From: Gillisia sp. Hel_I_86
Lineage (GTDB): Bacteria > Bacteroidota > Bacteroidia > Flavobacteriales > Flavobacteriaceae
NCBI RefSeq assembly: GCF_007827275.1
Contig: NZ_VISE01000001.1
Location: forward strand, 248,001 to 312,000
Direction: 5' to 3'
DNA length: 64,000 nt
Part shown: piece after piece, positions 55,801 to 64,000 of the stretch
Numbering within the stretch: the stretch's first letter is position 1
Layout: every line of letters starts with the position of its first letter
Made by a program: the position numbers and the translations under genes
The notes under the pieces: generated by a model
Told to the model about the DNA's origin: nothing
What the model saw: only the letters and a program-made list of their open reading frames with translations
Databases searched by the model: none

Positions 55801-56773
55801 TAATTAAACTGCCAGGAGTACCTTGTTTACCTCCTTTAATTTTCTTTATTGGTTGGCGATTTTTATTGTAAATAAGTACCCTGCCTGTTCCTTCACCTGA
55901 ATCACTTAGAAAAATATTCCCATCAAAATCCACTGCAATTCTAAATGGATCTTTAATGGGACTTCCCTCATAATCATATATAGGTGGAAAAAGTAAAGTT
56001 CCGTTGGGCTTATACGCCTTAATTGCATCATAACCTTCTGTAAAATTATCAGCCACGTAAATATTCCCATCAATATCTAAAGCGAGTCCGGTTGCCCCTC
56101 TTGGACCATCACTTTCTCCCGCAATTCCAGATCCGATAGGTTTCAATTTGATATAATTAGAGTCATAAACCAACACCTGTTTTTTGCCTGAGTCTGCAAT
56201 ATAAATTTTTCCATTATTCCTATTAATTACGAAATCTAATGGTGTATCAAATTCATCAGGACCTATAACGGGATTTGTTTGTCCACTCTTAAATAATCCA
56301 TTTCCGTATGTTAGATAGAAGAGTTCATTATTACCATTGTAATCTATACTAACTACAGCATCCGCTAACAAATCATTTAAGTAATTACCTAATTTATCAA
56401 AGTCCAACTCAATTTCATCAATAATTTTTTCGATATTAGTTTTAACTTCGAACTGTTTCAAAATTTGATCAGGAGGTAAATATTTGAAATCAGGAATTAA
56501 TCTTTGAAGATCACTTAAGTTTCCATTAGTTACAGTAAAATCTATTATATTCAAATTATCAACTCCATCTTCAAATTCAATAGTAATAGGAATTGGACTA
56601 TCTGAAGTTGGGTCTGGGGTACCTGGGGAGGTAATTGCTGCTCCTTGCCCCACTACGCTCCACGAAGAAAAAAACATCAAAAACATCACGCCAAAAAACA
56701 GCATGGAATTCTTGGCAAGGCGAGTGCCTTGAACAGGTAGAACCCATAAAATGTGAGCGTAGTGATGTTTCAT
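52838..56773 (-). pseudogene. Secreted HYR-repeat / NHL protein with T9SS sorting domain, interrupted by an in-frame TAG
   Basis: The reading frame begins at 56773 with a signal peptide (FFSSWSVVGQG) and runs 1196 residues to TAG at 53183-53185. The same frame continues for 114 residues to TAA at 52838-52840. Order: N-terminal region, NHL/six-bladed propeller repeats (about 150-400, GLALDIDGNIYVADNF), HYR and HYR-like domains (about 490-960), a cadherin-like/tandem-95 domain (about 985-1080), a further HYR-like unit, then after the stop NTVTFTATDSSGNSS and a type A T9SS sorting domain (IYPNPTSGPF; MDLSGVQSAVYILKL). The stop cuts the protein inside a CKELG-x-NTVT repeat, where other repeats have E or A at x. 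The intact protein would be secreted and anchored or released by the type IX system. A sequencing error is possible. Confidence 0.8.
54583..55290. repeat. Internal DNA duplication within the HYR gene
   Basis: The segments about 54583-54805 and 55063-55290 are closely alike (by eye about 85%), offset by 480 bases or 160 codons. Both encode a unit with DGNATLTAAQVYDGDA and DKENFDCSNLGANTVTLT. This shows recent unit duplication or gene conversion in the repeat region. Confidence 0.75.
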
Positions 56774-56792
56774 AGTTGTTGCGTGGGAATTA

Positions 56793-56800
56793 CAAATATA
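56793..56800 (-). promoter_or_regulatory. Candidate -7 box TATATTTG before the HYR gene
   Basis: On the minus strand TATATTTG matches TAnnTTTG and lies 19 bases before the ATG at 56773. This supports that start over the internal Met23. No clear -33 TTG. Confidence 0.45.
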
Positions 56801-56981
56801 ATGCCCATTCCCATATATTATTGTGCTTGCCTGGTAACTTTAAAATACAAAAAGACCGTATAAAAGTTGTAGCTGCATTGTAGAAGTGTCTAATCCCAAG
56901 AAACCCTTCCCGAAATTAAAACCCCAATATGCCCTACTACCCTTTATACAGTCCTTTTTAGGAAACTGAAATTTCTTCTAT

Positions 56982-57701
56982 CTAGGCTTCGCCCTCTTTG
57001 TTTTTAACTACCAATCTAAAACCTTCCCCATGAATGTTCAAGATCTCTACATTTTCGTCTACTTTTAAATACTTACGAAGTTTCGCGATATAAACATCCA
57101 TGCTCCTGGATGTAAAGTAATTATCGTCCCTCCATATCTTGGTAAGTGCCAATTCCCTTGGCATTAGATCGTTTTCGTGCAATGCCAACAACCTTAATAA
57201 TTCGTTCTCTTTTGGGGATAGCTTAATAGGCTCCTTATCCTTATAGGTCAAGAACCGTAACTTGGAGTTTAAGTGCAGCCCACCAACCTGAAATTCAAAT
57301 TGTTTGCTATCTGCAACACTATCTGTAGTTTTACGCTGCATGATGGCTTTAATCTTCATCAAAAGCACTTCACTGTCAAAAGGTTTGTTCAGGTAATCAT
57401 CTGCCCCTACTTTGTATCCTTTTAATACATCTTCTTTCATCGCTTTCGCGGTTAGGAAAATAATGGGCACATCTTCATTCTTGTCGCGAATTTCCTTTGC
57501 AAGGGTAAATCCGTCTTTATAAGGCATCATTACGTCCAGGATACAAAGATCGAAATCGTCTTTTTTGAACTTTTCAAAACCTTCCATCCCATTTTTGGCA
57601 TGAGTAACCTCGTAGTCGTTCATTGCTAAATAATCTTTTAGTACGGTTCCAAAATTGGGATCGTCCTCTACTAATAAAATTTTCTTGTTTTCAGTTTCCA
57701 T
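56982..57701 (-). CDS. OmpR-family response regulator (RprY-like)
   Basis: The protein has 239 residues. The receiver domain has acidic Asp13-Asp14 (VEDD), phospho-acceptor Asp56 in CILDVMMPYKDG, Thr in FLTAKAM and the Lys in LNKPFDSEVL. The C-terminal winged helix (about 135-235) has LSPKENELLRLLALHE and SMDVYIAKLRKYL. It lies 3 bases after the histidine kinase gene. It controls transcription when phosphorylated by the partner kinase; the target genes are unknown. RprXY of Bacteroides is the nearest named pair. Confidence 0.94.
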   Translation of the reverse strand: METENKKILLVEDDPNFGTVLKDYLAMNDYEVTHAKNGMEGFEKFKKDDFDLCILDVMMPYKDGFTLAKEIRDKNEDVPIIFLTAKAMKEDVLKGYKVGADDYLNKPFDSEVLLMKIKAIMQRKTTDSVADSKQFEFQVGGLHLNSKLRFLTYKDKEPIKLSPKENELLRLLALHENDLMPRELALTKIWRDDNYFTSRSMDVYIAKLRKYLKVDENVEILNIHGEGFRLVVKNKEGEA

Positions 57702-57704
57702 ATA

Positions 57705-59264
57705 TCACGTTATTAATGGTAATTTAATTATAAATGTACTTCCCTTTCCGCGTTCGCTTTCCACATATATGGTAGCATGGTGGTCGTCCAGGATTCGTTT
57801 TACATATGCAAGGCCTAAACCATGGCCTTTTACATTATGAATGTCCCCGGTATGTTCCCGGTAAAATTTCTCAAATATTTTTTTCTGAACAGCTTTGCTC
57901 ATTCCAGAACCTTGATCCCGAACCTTCAAAATTATGGAATTTCTAACGTTTTCTGTATAAATATCGATTTTAGGTTCTTCTATAGAATATTTTATGGCGT
58001 TATCCAAGATATTTACGATCACATTTGTTAAATGGTCCTCATTTCCCAAAACCGAAGATTTCAAAGCTCCAAAATGGGTTTTAACATAGCCATTTCTATC
58101 TTCCACAATCAGTTCTACGTGTGTTAGCGCATCTTCCACCAATTCATGTAGCTGTAAGCGCTCCTTCTTAAGATCCAGTTCGTTTTTCTCCAGCTTGGAG
58201 ATCTGCAACACATTTTCTACTTGTGCATGCATTCTCTTATTTTCGTCCCGGATCATTTGCAGGTACCTTGCCACCTTGGTCTGATCGTTGACCACTTTTG
58301 GGTTTTTGATTGCATCTAAAGCTAAATTTATGGTAGCTATAGGAGTTTTAAACTCGTGCGTCATATTGTTTATAAAATCTGTTTTAATTTTAGAAATCTG
58401 TCGTTGCTTTATCAATTGCGATAAAGCACTTGAATAGGCAATCACAATAATAAGGGTAAATAGTATGGACAATGCCGCCATAAGTATTACCGAAGAAAGT
58501 ACCACTTCCTTTTTTTCTGTAAAGTTCACCATTAACTGGTAATTGCTTTTTCCGGTCATATCTACAAACAATGGAACCGAATAGGTTGCGGGGGAATCCA
58601 TCGTGAAATTAGCTGAATGAACTTTGGTTGCAAGGGAATTTGTGAAAACACCAAATTCGAAAGCAGATTTTAAATTAAAATTTTGTAGCTCCTCCTTGAT
58701 CGTCGCCTCAAGCTTTTCATTAGAAAGCCTTTTATGAATTGGGATTTTAGAAGTAAATTCAGAAATATAGGCACTCAACATGTCTTTTTCTGCCTCCTCC
58801 ATTCTCATCAACCTATCTATGCGCTCCTCTGCCGAGATGCTTCCAGAAACCTGATCCTTATTTAAAAAATCGTTGACCTTGCTGTTTATAAGGTTAGCAA
58901 GGTGAATACTATCTGATGTAGATACCAAGAAATTAGAAGATTCCTTGAAATCTTCCTCTAATAAATTGTGGTGATCCCCATTAGCATTTCTACCATATTC
59001 ATTTAAACCAAAAAATTTTTCAAGGTTGGCACTGTTCAATTTTAAAGCAGTGCTATCCTCAAAATCGAAATTGAACCAAAAAGCTTCCAATTCCTTGTTT
59101 TGAAGTTCTTTGGAAACGTTGATAAGCACCTGTTTGGCATTATAGGAAAATTGCTGTTCCTTATCATCCACAGTACTTTTGATCCAATATCCCTGAACGA
59201 AAATTATTCCGATGAGCGATAAGCTCATCAACACTACGAGGAGGAGGAATAATCTTTTATTCAT
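57705..59264 (-). CDS. Sensor histidine kinase (RprX-like)
   Basis: The protein has 519 residues. Membrane helix 1 at about 5-25, a large periplasmic sensing part (about 30-252), helix 2 at about 254-280, no HAMP domain visible. HisKA has His303 in MTHEFKTPIATINLAL. The ATPase domain has the N box ILDNAIKYS and G boxes VRDQGSGMS and GHGLGLAYVKRIL. It phosphorylates the response regulator encoded next. The signal is unknown. A -7 box lies directly upstream. Confidence 0.94.
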   Translation of the reverse strand: MNKRLFLLLVVLMSLSLIGIIFVQGYWIKSTVDDKEQQFSYNAKQVLINVSKELQNKELEAFWFNFDFEDSTALKLNSANLEKFFGLNEYGRNANGDHHNLLEEDFKESSNFLVSTSDSIHLANLINSKVNDFLNKDQVSGSISAEERIDRLMRMEEAEKDMLSAYISEFTSKIPIHKRLSNEKLEATIKEELQNFNLKSAFEFGVFTNSLATKVHSANFTMDSPATYSVPLFVDMTGKSNYQLMVNFTEKKEVVLSSVILMAALSILFTLIIVIAYSSALSQLIKQRQISKIKTDFINNMTHEFKTPIATINLALDAIKNPKVVNDQTKVARYLQMIRDENKRMHAQVENVLQISKLEKNELDLKKERLQLHELVEDALTHVELIVEDRNGYVKTHFGALKSSVLGNEDHLTNVIVNILDNAIKYSIEEPKIDIYTENVRNSIILKVRDQGSGMSKAVQKKIFEKFYREHTGDIHNVKGHGLGLAYVKRILDDHHATIYVESERGKGSTFIIKLPLIT

Positions 59265-59268
59265 GCTT

Positions 59269-59276
59269 CAAAAATA
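59269..59276 (-). promoter_or_regulatory. Candidate -7 box TATTTTTG before the sensor kinase gene
   Basis: On the minus strand TATTTTTG ends 4 bases before the ATG at 59264, so a transcript from it would be leaderless or nearly so. No clear -33 TTG in range. Confidence 0.4.
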
Positions 59277-59330
59277 AGATTTTAACATTTAGAGCCTCAC
59301 CCATTTAACCAAATGTTAACAAAACAAATA

Positions 59331-59921
59331 CTAAATTTCCCTAGTGTTTATCAGAATTTCATGAAGATTTCGCACTTGATCTTTTGTTGAAGAAAGTTTG
59401 TTATTGATAATCTCAAAATTGGATAGTTTTCGTTTCTTCCCATCGCTCCATTGATGCTGAATTCTCGCTTCAATTTCCTCCAGGGAACTTTTATCCCGGG
59501 CTTGCAATCTTTTGATTCGTTCTTCCAAAGGAGCAGTGACCAAAATTATAAGATCACAATTTTTATAGCCGCCGGCCTCAAATAGGATTGCCGCCTCGTA
59601 GATCACATAAGGGCCATCTTGATTGTTCTTCCATTTTTTAAAGTCCAAACCCACCGCCGGGTGCACGATTTGGTTTAATTGCTGAAGTTTTTCCGGGGAA
59701 TTAAAAACCTGACTGGCTATATATTTTCTATCCAAATGCCCATCGCTATAAGCAAGCTTGCCAAATAAGGAAACAATTTTGGATTTCACCCCTGCATTGG
59801 TGTTCATCAAGGATTTTCCCGCATCATCGGCAATATAAACCGGAACACCCAATTCCTTAAAAAAGTTGGCAACAGTGGTTTTCCCACTGCCCATGCCACC
59901 GGTAAGTCCTACAATTCTCAT
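59331..59921 (-). CDS. coaE: Dephospho-CoA kinase
   Basis: The protein has 196 residues. P-loop VGLTGGMGSGKTTVANFF at the start, then GVPVYIADDAGKSLMNTNAG and the lid VTAPLEERIKRLQARDKSS with Arg residues that bind ATP. It adds the last phosphate in coenzyme A synthesis. The start overlaps the end of the ybbR-like gene by 4 bases, so they are translated together. Confidence 0.95.
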   Translation of the reverse strand: MRIVGLTGGMGSGKTTVANFFKELGVPVYIADDAGKSLMNTNAGVKSKIVSLFGKLAYSDGHLDRKYIASQVFNSPEKLQQLNQIVHPAVGLDFKKWKNNQDGPYVIYEAAILFEAGGYKNCDLIILVTAPLEERIKRLQARDKSSLEEIEARIQHQWSDGKKRKLSNFEIINNKLSSTKDQVRNLHEILINTREI

Positions 59922-60874
59922 CGTTTAATTACAAATTGGATTTTCTTCTCATTAAGCCTAATGTTGTTCACCTGATTGGGCTTTTCGAGAATTTGAGCGA
60001 TCAGGAATCCATCACTGTCTTTTGCATTCTTAAAATCTACAGCCACCTCGAATGAGGATGGTTCTATTTTTTCGAAATCCTTTAAACTCACTTGGTAAAA
60101 AACAACCACTTCTTTGGGAAAGATCACCACATTGGTTCCTTCGGGAACATTCAGTAATTTTATGGGGACTTCCAATTTGCCCTCGGTGAATTTTTCGGTT
60201 CTTACAAAGTAGTTCACTTCTTCCTGATACAAAGCAACCGCTTTAAGGTTTGCCGTTTCCAGTTTCACTTTTCCCCTAACATCATTGCTGATATTGCTGA
60301 TCTTTAAAGGTTTGGTCTTGATGGTTCTTAAGGTGTCCAAAATGTTGGCAGGCCCACTAAGCATTATGGAATCTGGCTGTAATTTAATTTCTTCCAATGC
60401 GGAATAGCCTATTGCGAAACTGAGGTCTATCGAGGATAAAACCGCGACTTTTTTAACCGCTCGCTGCTCAAAGTTTATTTTCATGTTTTTCTGAAGCAAA
60501 TCAACTTTCTCATAATCGAAATTCAACTGGGAGAGAATAGCCGTTTTTTGTAATTCCAGGTCATAGATCAAAAAATTTCCTTCCTCGATGGCATCGCTTA
60601 TATCTATGGCAATATTTTTAGGGAAAACACGGTTCCAGGCAATATGAAATCCGCGCTCCCTTATTCTCAAATCCAGTGTTTTTGGATTATTACCAACCAG
60701 GATTTTATCTTTGGGAAGGTTTGTATATAAAATAGGGAATTCTATTACCTCTGTATATTCTTTGGAATATTGAACAACCACCCATATTACTGCAGAAAGC
60801 CCAAGGAAAAATGAGAAGGTTTTTAAAGGCCCTCTTTTTATCCATGGTTTTTTCTCTTTCAACTTAGTCTTCAT
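59918..60874 (-). CDS. YbbR-like domain protein
   Basis: The protein has 318 residues. One N-terminal membrane helix (FSFFLGLSAVIWVVVQYSKE) is followed by YbbR-like beta-barrel units at the outer face of the inner membrane (about 50-310), for example DSIMLSGPANILDTLRTIKT and a second unit near 235-310. YbbR of Firmicutes (CdaR) controls the c-di-AMP cyclase CdaA; no cdaA is here. The gene overlaps coaE by 4 bases and the glycosyltransferase by 11. Confidence 0.85.
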   Translation of the reverse strand: MKTKLKEKKPWIKRGPLKTFSFFLGLSAVIWVVVQYSKEYTEVIEFPILYTNLPKDKILVGNNPKTLDLRIRERGFHIAWNRVFPKNIAIDISDAIEEGNFLIYDLELQKTAILSQLNFDYEKVDLLQKNMKINFEQRAVKKVAVLSSIDLSFAIGYSALEEIKLQPDSIMLSGPANILDTLRTIKTKPLKISNISNDVRGKVKLETANLKAVALYQEEVNYFVRTEKFTEGKLEVPIKLLNVPEGTNVVIFPKEVVVFYQVSLKDFEKIEPSSFEVAVDFKNAKDSDGFLIAQILEKPNQVNNIRLNEKKIQFVIKR

Positions 60875-61874
60875 TTGTAAAAAATAGCTTTGGAAATGCC
60901 TCCCGAGGTTGCATTTTTAAAAATTTAAGTTTCCAAATGGAGTTTAAATATCCTATTCCATAACCTAAAAACTGAATGAATGTTGCCATTATTGCAGCAA
61001 TTCCAATATAAACACTTTTATTTTTTATTCCTGCATCTATTCCAATTATTAAAAAATAGAGCAGATAAAGCGATATAAAAAAGGAGGATCCCAGCAGCCA
61101 CAAGATAATGGCAAAGAAAAGTCCAGAAATAAACAAGCTCGGGAACCAATAGGTGATCTTAGCCGATTCTGGGTGCCATGTATTTAAAATTGGGCGAACC
61201 GTTCCAAATTTAGTAACCTGTGTATAGAATTTGTTCCAATCTATCCGGCGTTTATGGAAGACTACGGCATTAGGAATGAGGATGGTTTCAAAACCTTCTT
61301 TTTGCAATCGCAATGCTAGGTCTGGATCTTCCCCGGGATGGATAGATCCAAAACCACCTGATGCCAAAAATGCCTTTTTTGAGAGCCCCATATTAAAACT
61401 TCTTGGCTGAAATTTATATACTGCCTGTTTATTTCCGCGAATCCCACCGGTAGTCAACAAGGCCGTCATCGAGTAATTGATCGCTTTTTGAAGATCTGTA
61501 AAACTTTCGTGTGCCGCATCTGGGCCCCCAAAGCAATCGTAATACTTTTTGGACAAAAAGAAATCTACTTCTTGTAAATAGTTTTCTGGCAGTAACACAT
61601 CTGAATCCAAAATGAGAAAATAGTTGCCTTTTGCCAACTTCATCCCGTAATTTCTGGAATCCCCGGGACCGGTGTTCTCTTTGTAATAATAACTGATATT
61701 CAATTTATCTTTGAAATCTTCCAATATCGCTTCCGAAGAAATAGTGGAACCATCTTCCACGATCACTATTTCAAAACTGCCATCAAAATCCAATTCCTCC
61801 ATGCTTTCCAGCAACTCCCGGATCTCAGCTGGCCTATTGAAAACAGGGATTATAAAAGAATATTCTAATTGCAT
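60864..61874 (-). CDS. Family 2 glycosyltransferase with C-terminal membrane segments
   Basis: The protein has 336 residues. The GT-A domain starts YSFIIPVFNRPAEIRELLES, then EIVIVEDGSTISSEAI (the first Asp motif), YFLILDSDVLLPENYL (the DxD metal site) and ASGGFGSIHPGEDPDLALRL (the catalytic ED pair). Residues about 235-320 hold three to four membrane helices. It transfers a sugar to an undefined acceptor, maybe a lipid. It is the first gene of the GT-ybbR-coaE operon. Confidence 0.9.
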   Translation of the reverse strand: MQLEYSFIIPVFNRPAEIRELLESMEELDFDGSFEIVIVEDGSTISSEAILEDFKDKLNISYYYKENTGPGDSRNYGMKLAKGNYFLILDSDVLLPENYLQEVDFFLSKKYYDCFGGPDAAHESFTDLQKAINYSMTALLTTGGIRGNKQAVYKFQPRSFNMGLSKKAFLASGGFGSIHPGEDPDLALRLQKEGFETILIPNAVVFHKRRIDWNKFYTQVTKFGTVRPILNTWHPESAKITYWFPSLFISGLFFAIILWLLGSSFFISLYLLYFLIIGIDAGIKNKSVYIGIAAIMATFIQFLGYGIGYLNSIWKLKFLKMQPREAFPKLFFTNED

Positions 61875-62229
61875 TTTTAAAAATTACAAGTTTCGATAAA
61901 TGGATATTTCAGCTATGCTTACAAAAAAACCGTCCGAAAAGAATGATTAAGGCCAAGCTGTCCCGACACTTCGGGAGTTTCAGCTTCTATTAAGAATTGT
62001 ATATCCGTTGTATGTCCAATAGTTTTTGCGTCACCCTTAATTTATTTCAGGGTCTCAACCTACTATATTGATTCTTAATGTTATAATATTCTGAAAAAAG
62101 TTCAGAATGACGTCCTTTTTGAATTTAGGATACTTTACGGGTATACATATTTAAGATCCTGAAGCAAGTTCAGGATAAACCATTACATATTTTTTGGACA
62201 GTTCTCTTAATATAAAACCGGAATGGAAC
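61875..62229. other. Intergenic region with MITE-like copy 3
   Basis: About 355 bases. It contains the MITE-like copy at 61999-62146, a GGGACAGCTTGGCC/CCCGACACTTCGGG-type hairpin near 61964-61976, and AAGATCCTGAAGCAAGTTCAGGAT at 62152-62175. No gene is supported. Confidence 0.6.
61999..62146. mobile_element. MITE-like element, copy 3
   Basis: The ends GTATATCCGT (61999-62008) and ACGGGTATAC (62137-62146) match in 9 of 10 positions when inverted. Inner palindromes are CACCCTTAATTTATTTCAGGG and a CTGAAAAAAGTTCAG pair. It has no coding capacity and lies downstream of fabI. Confidence 0.65.
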
Positions 62230-63051
62230 TTACTCCATATTCTTCATAAATGCTTCCATCACTTCATGGCTTACTCCAATGTTGGAGAATCCTCCATCGT
62301 TGTATAAATTCTGAAGTGTTACCCTTTTTGTAAGATCTGAGAACAAAGAAATGGTATAATTCGCACAATCTATAGCCGTTGCATTTCCAAGCGGCGACAT
62401 TTTATCGGCATAAGCGATAAATCCGTCAAATCCTTTTACTCCTTGTCCCGCTGTAGTTGGCGTTGGAGATTGAGAAATAGTATTTACCCTAACTTTTTTA
62501 TCTTTTCCGAAGAAATATCCAAAACTACGCGCAATAGATTCCAAATAGGCTTTGTTATCTGCCATGTCATTATAATCTGGGAACACACGTTGTGCCGCCA
62601 TATATGTTAATGCCACAATACTTCCCCACTCATTCATCGCATCTTTTTTGTAAAGGGTTTGCATGGTCTTGTGAAAGGAAACCGCAGAAACATCCCAACC
62701 TGTGGTAGTAAAATCATAATTCATATCTGTATAATGATTTCCTTTTCTTACATTAATAGACATTCCAATGGAATGCAATACAAAATCCAATTTTCCGCCT
62801 AGGATTTCTTGTGCCTTATCTACTAAATTTTCAAGATCTTCTACTTTCGTAGCATCTGCAGGGATAATTTGGGAATTTGTTTTCTCAGCAAGCTGATTGA
62901 TGTTCCCCATTCTCATAGCGATTGGCGCATTGGTAAGCACAAAACTTCCACCTTCTTCGTGAACACGCTCAGCAGTTTTCCAAGCGATAGAATTTTCATC
63001 TAAAGCCCCAAAAATAATTCCTCTTTTCCCTTTAAGTAGATTGTATGACAT
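62230..63051 (-). CDS. fabI: Enoyl-[acyl-carrier-protein] reductase, NADH-dependent (FabI)
   Basis: The protein has 273 residues. The N-terminal GKRGIIFGALDENSIAWKTA binds NADH; VLHSIGMS follows near 90; the catalytic pair lies in YNDMADNK (Tyr, then Lys seven residues later), in the Y-x6-K pattern of FabI; and TISQSPTPTTAGQGVKGFDG forms the substrate loop. It makes saturated acyl-ACP in the last step of fatty acid chain growth. It has a -7 box upstream and a repeat between it and recN. Confidence 0.96.
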   Translation of the reverse strand: MSYNLLKGKRGIIFGALDENSIAWKTAERVHEEGGSFVLTNAPIAMRMGNINQLAEKTNSQIIPADATKVEDLENLVDKAQEILGGKLDFVLHSIGMSINVRKGNHYTDMNYDFTTTGWDVSAVSFHKTMQTLYKKDAMNEWGSIVALTYMAAQRVFPDYNDMADNKAYLESIARSFGYFFGKDKKVRVNTISQSPTPTTAGQGVKGFDGFIAYADKMSPLGNATAIDCANYTISLFSDLTKRVTLQNLYNDGGFSNIGVSHEVMEAFMKNME

Positions 63052-63082
63052 ATGTATTGTTTTTAATGGTTGTATTAGCTGG

Positions 63083-63090
63083 CAAATATA
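63083..63090 (-). promoter_or_regulatory. Candidate -7 box TATATTTG before fabI
   Basis: On the minus strand TATATTTG lies 31 bases before the fabI ATG and matches TAnnTTTG. The upstream -33 region would fall at the edge of the interspersed repeat (63110-63200). Confidence 0.5.
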
Positions 63091-63109
63091 GCAAACTTCA
63101 AATCAAGAA

Positions 63110-63200
63110 CCTCGTGGTAAGCCCACGAGCTATGAATTGGAAAATACTTTAACATATTCGAGGCAGGCCTCGGGGAATTAAGCCCTCAATGAGGGATTAA
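63110..63200. repeat. Interspersed repeat, GAGG/CTCGGGG family (full copy)
   Basis: This 91-bp copy reads CCTCGTGGTAAGCCCACGAG, a TGAATTGGAAAATA linker, TCGAGGCAGGCCTCGGGG, AATTAAGCC and CCCTCAATGAGGG. It closely matches 35484-35575. Its last bases form the recN stop codon (TTA at 63197-63199), so it is joined to the end of the recN gene. Confidence 0.8.
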
Positions 63201-64000
63201 TTGAGCAGCGCTTTTGCATGTGCCATCGCCGATTCGCTTCTGGTGTTACCGCCAAGCATCATTGCAAGTTCTTCTATTCTATCTTCTTTTGCGAGTTCTT
63301 CAATTTTGGTAACCGTAATTTCCCCGATATCTTCTTTGAAAATTTTAAAATGCTTGCTGCCCTTCCCTGCAATTTGCGGTAAGTGCGTAATGGCAATCAC
63401 CTGCATGCTCAAGCCCATTTTTTGAAGGATATCCCCCATTTTTTGTGCGATATCCCCAGAAACACCCGTGTCTATCTCATCAAAAACAATGGTTGGCAAT
63501 TTGCTTTGCGTGGCCAGAATACTCTTTACTGCCAACATGATCCTTGACAATTCCCCCCCGGAAGCTGCTTTTTTAAGCTCATTAAAATCTCCTCCTTTAT
63601 TCGCGGACAAATACCAATTTAATGTGTCCTGCCCGTTCGCAAAGAAATCTGGTTTCTGGGTGAGCTCAATTTTCAATCGTGCATTGGGCATTCCAAGCTC
63701 TGCCACGATTTTCTCGACAGTTTTCACAAAATCAGGGATAATCTTTTTACGATTCCTGTGCAACTCTAAAGAAACACTTTCCAACTCTTTTCTATTTTTC
63801 ACAAGCTCTTGCTGTAGCTTTTCAAGATCGGCATCGGCATTTTCTGTAAGTGCTACTTTTTCATTTAGGGAATTAGTGATTTCAATTAATTCTTCTACAC
63901 TCGCGGCTGCGTGTTTCTTTTGTAAATTATGGATACGTTGCAGTTTCGCATTTACTTGTTCCAATTCTTCTGGATTGGCTTCTACCCGCTCCAAGGAATT
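63197..64000 (-). CDS. recN: DNA repair protein RecN, C-terminal part (cut by window end)
   Basis: About 268 residues of the C-terminus are in the window; the frame is open to the edge. It holds the end of the coiled coil (about 1-100), the ABC signature ASGGELSRIMLAVKSIL, Walker B LPTIVFDEIDTGVSGDIA, and the His switch in VIAITHLPQIAGKGSKHFKI. RecN is an SMC-like ATPase that acts early in double-strand break repair. Its stop codon lies within the interspersed repeat at 63110-63200. Confidence 0.95.
   Translation of the reverse strand, partial: NSLERVEANPEELEQVNAKLQRIHNLQKKHAAASVEELIEITNSLNEKVALTENADADLEKLQQELVKNRKELESVSLELHRNRKKIIPDFVKTVEKIVAELGMPNARLKIELTQKPDFFANGQDTLNWYLSANKGGDFNELKKAASGGELSRIMLAVKSILATQSKLPTIVFDEIDTGVSGDIAQKMGDILQKMGLSMQVIAITHLPQIAGKGSKHFKIFKEDIGEITVTKIEELAKEDRIEELAMMLGGNTRSESAMAHAKALLN

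Overview
The window is low-GC chromosomal DNA from a marine-type member of the family Flavobacteriaceae (Bacteroidota), probably close to Gramella/Christiangramia, Zunongwangia or Salegentibacter. The reasons are the SusC/SusD pair, many lipoproteins with a Cys lipobox, CarboxypepD_reg-TonB receptors, an ECF sigma/FecR/STN-receptor module, a type IX secretion sorting domain, and promoters of the TTG-N19-TAnnTTTG type. Genus-level placement is inference. No rRNA, tRNA, CRISPR array or intact IS element was recognised.

Layout. 1-5.2 kb: end of a starch-type polysaccharide utilisation locus (SusC end, SusD, SusE, lipoprotein GH13 alpha-amylase). 5.3-14.5 kb: ammonium assimilation, with gltBD on the minus strand diverging from porin-PII-Amt on the plus strand; a perfect 21-bp inverted repeat lies between them. 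15.4-27.9 kb: a TonB receptor, M20 amidohydrolases, sucC, an MFS exporter, lysA, a DUF389 membrane protein and an FKBP lipoprotein. 28.0-33.2 kb: a frameshifted transposase remnant, then an ECF sigma factor diverging from FecR and a transducing TonB receptor. 33.9-37.5 kb: small accessory genes. 37.8-50.9 kb: housekeeping genes (smpB, pcm, hbd, yggS, miaA and others) separated by repeat-rich gaps. 51.0-52.8 kb: a nucleotidyltransferase/HEPN module and tandem repeats. 52.8-56.8 kb: a large secreted HYR-repeat protein cut by an in-frame stop. 57-64 kb: an OmpR-type two-component system, coaE-ybbR-glycosyltransferase, fabI and the 3' part of recN.

Genes working together: SusCDE and the amylase bind, cut and import starch. 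PII, Amt, a porin and GltBD form one ammonium uptake and assimilation unit. The sigma/FecR/STN-receptor set forms a cell-surface signalling path.

Most notable observation: two unrelated accessory loci, a lipoprotein at about 41 kb and the MNT/HEPN module at about 51.4 kb, each carry the same roughly 125-135 bp element just 3' of the gene. Each also appears inserted at the same point, after GTT, inside the same abundant palindromic repeat (GACCCTGAAACAAGTT/CAGGGTGACG). This looks like a cassette system resembling, but not matching, integron attC sites. Other points are a MITE-like family with GTATATCCGT terminal repeats, a HEPN toxin with two in-frame stops beside an intact antitoxin gene, and loss of the T9SS sorting domain from the HYR protein by one stop codon.
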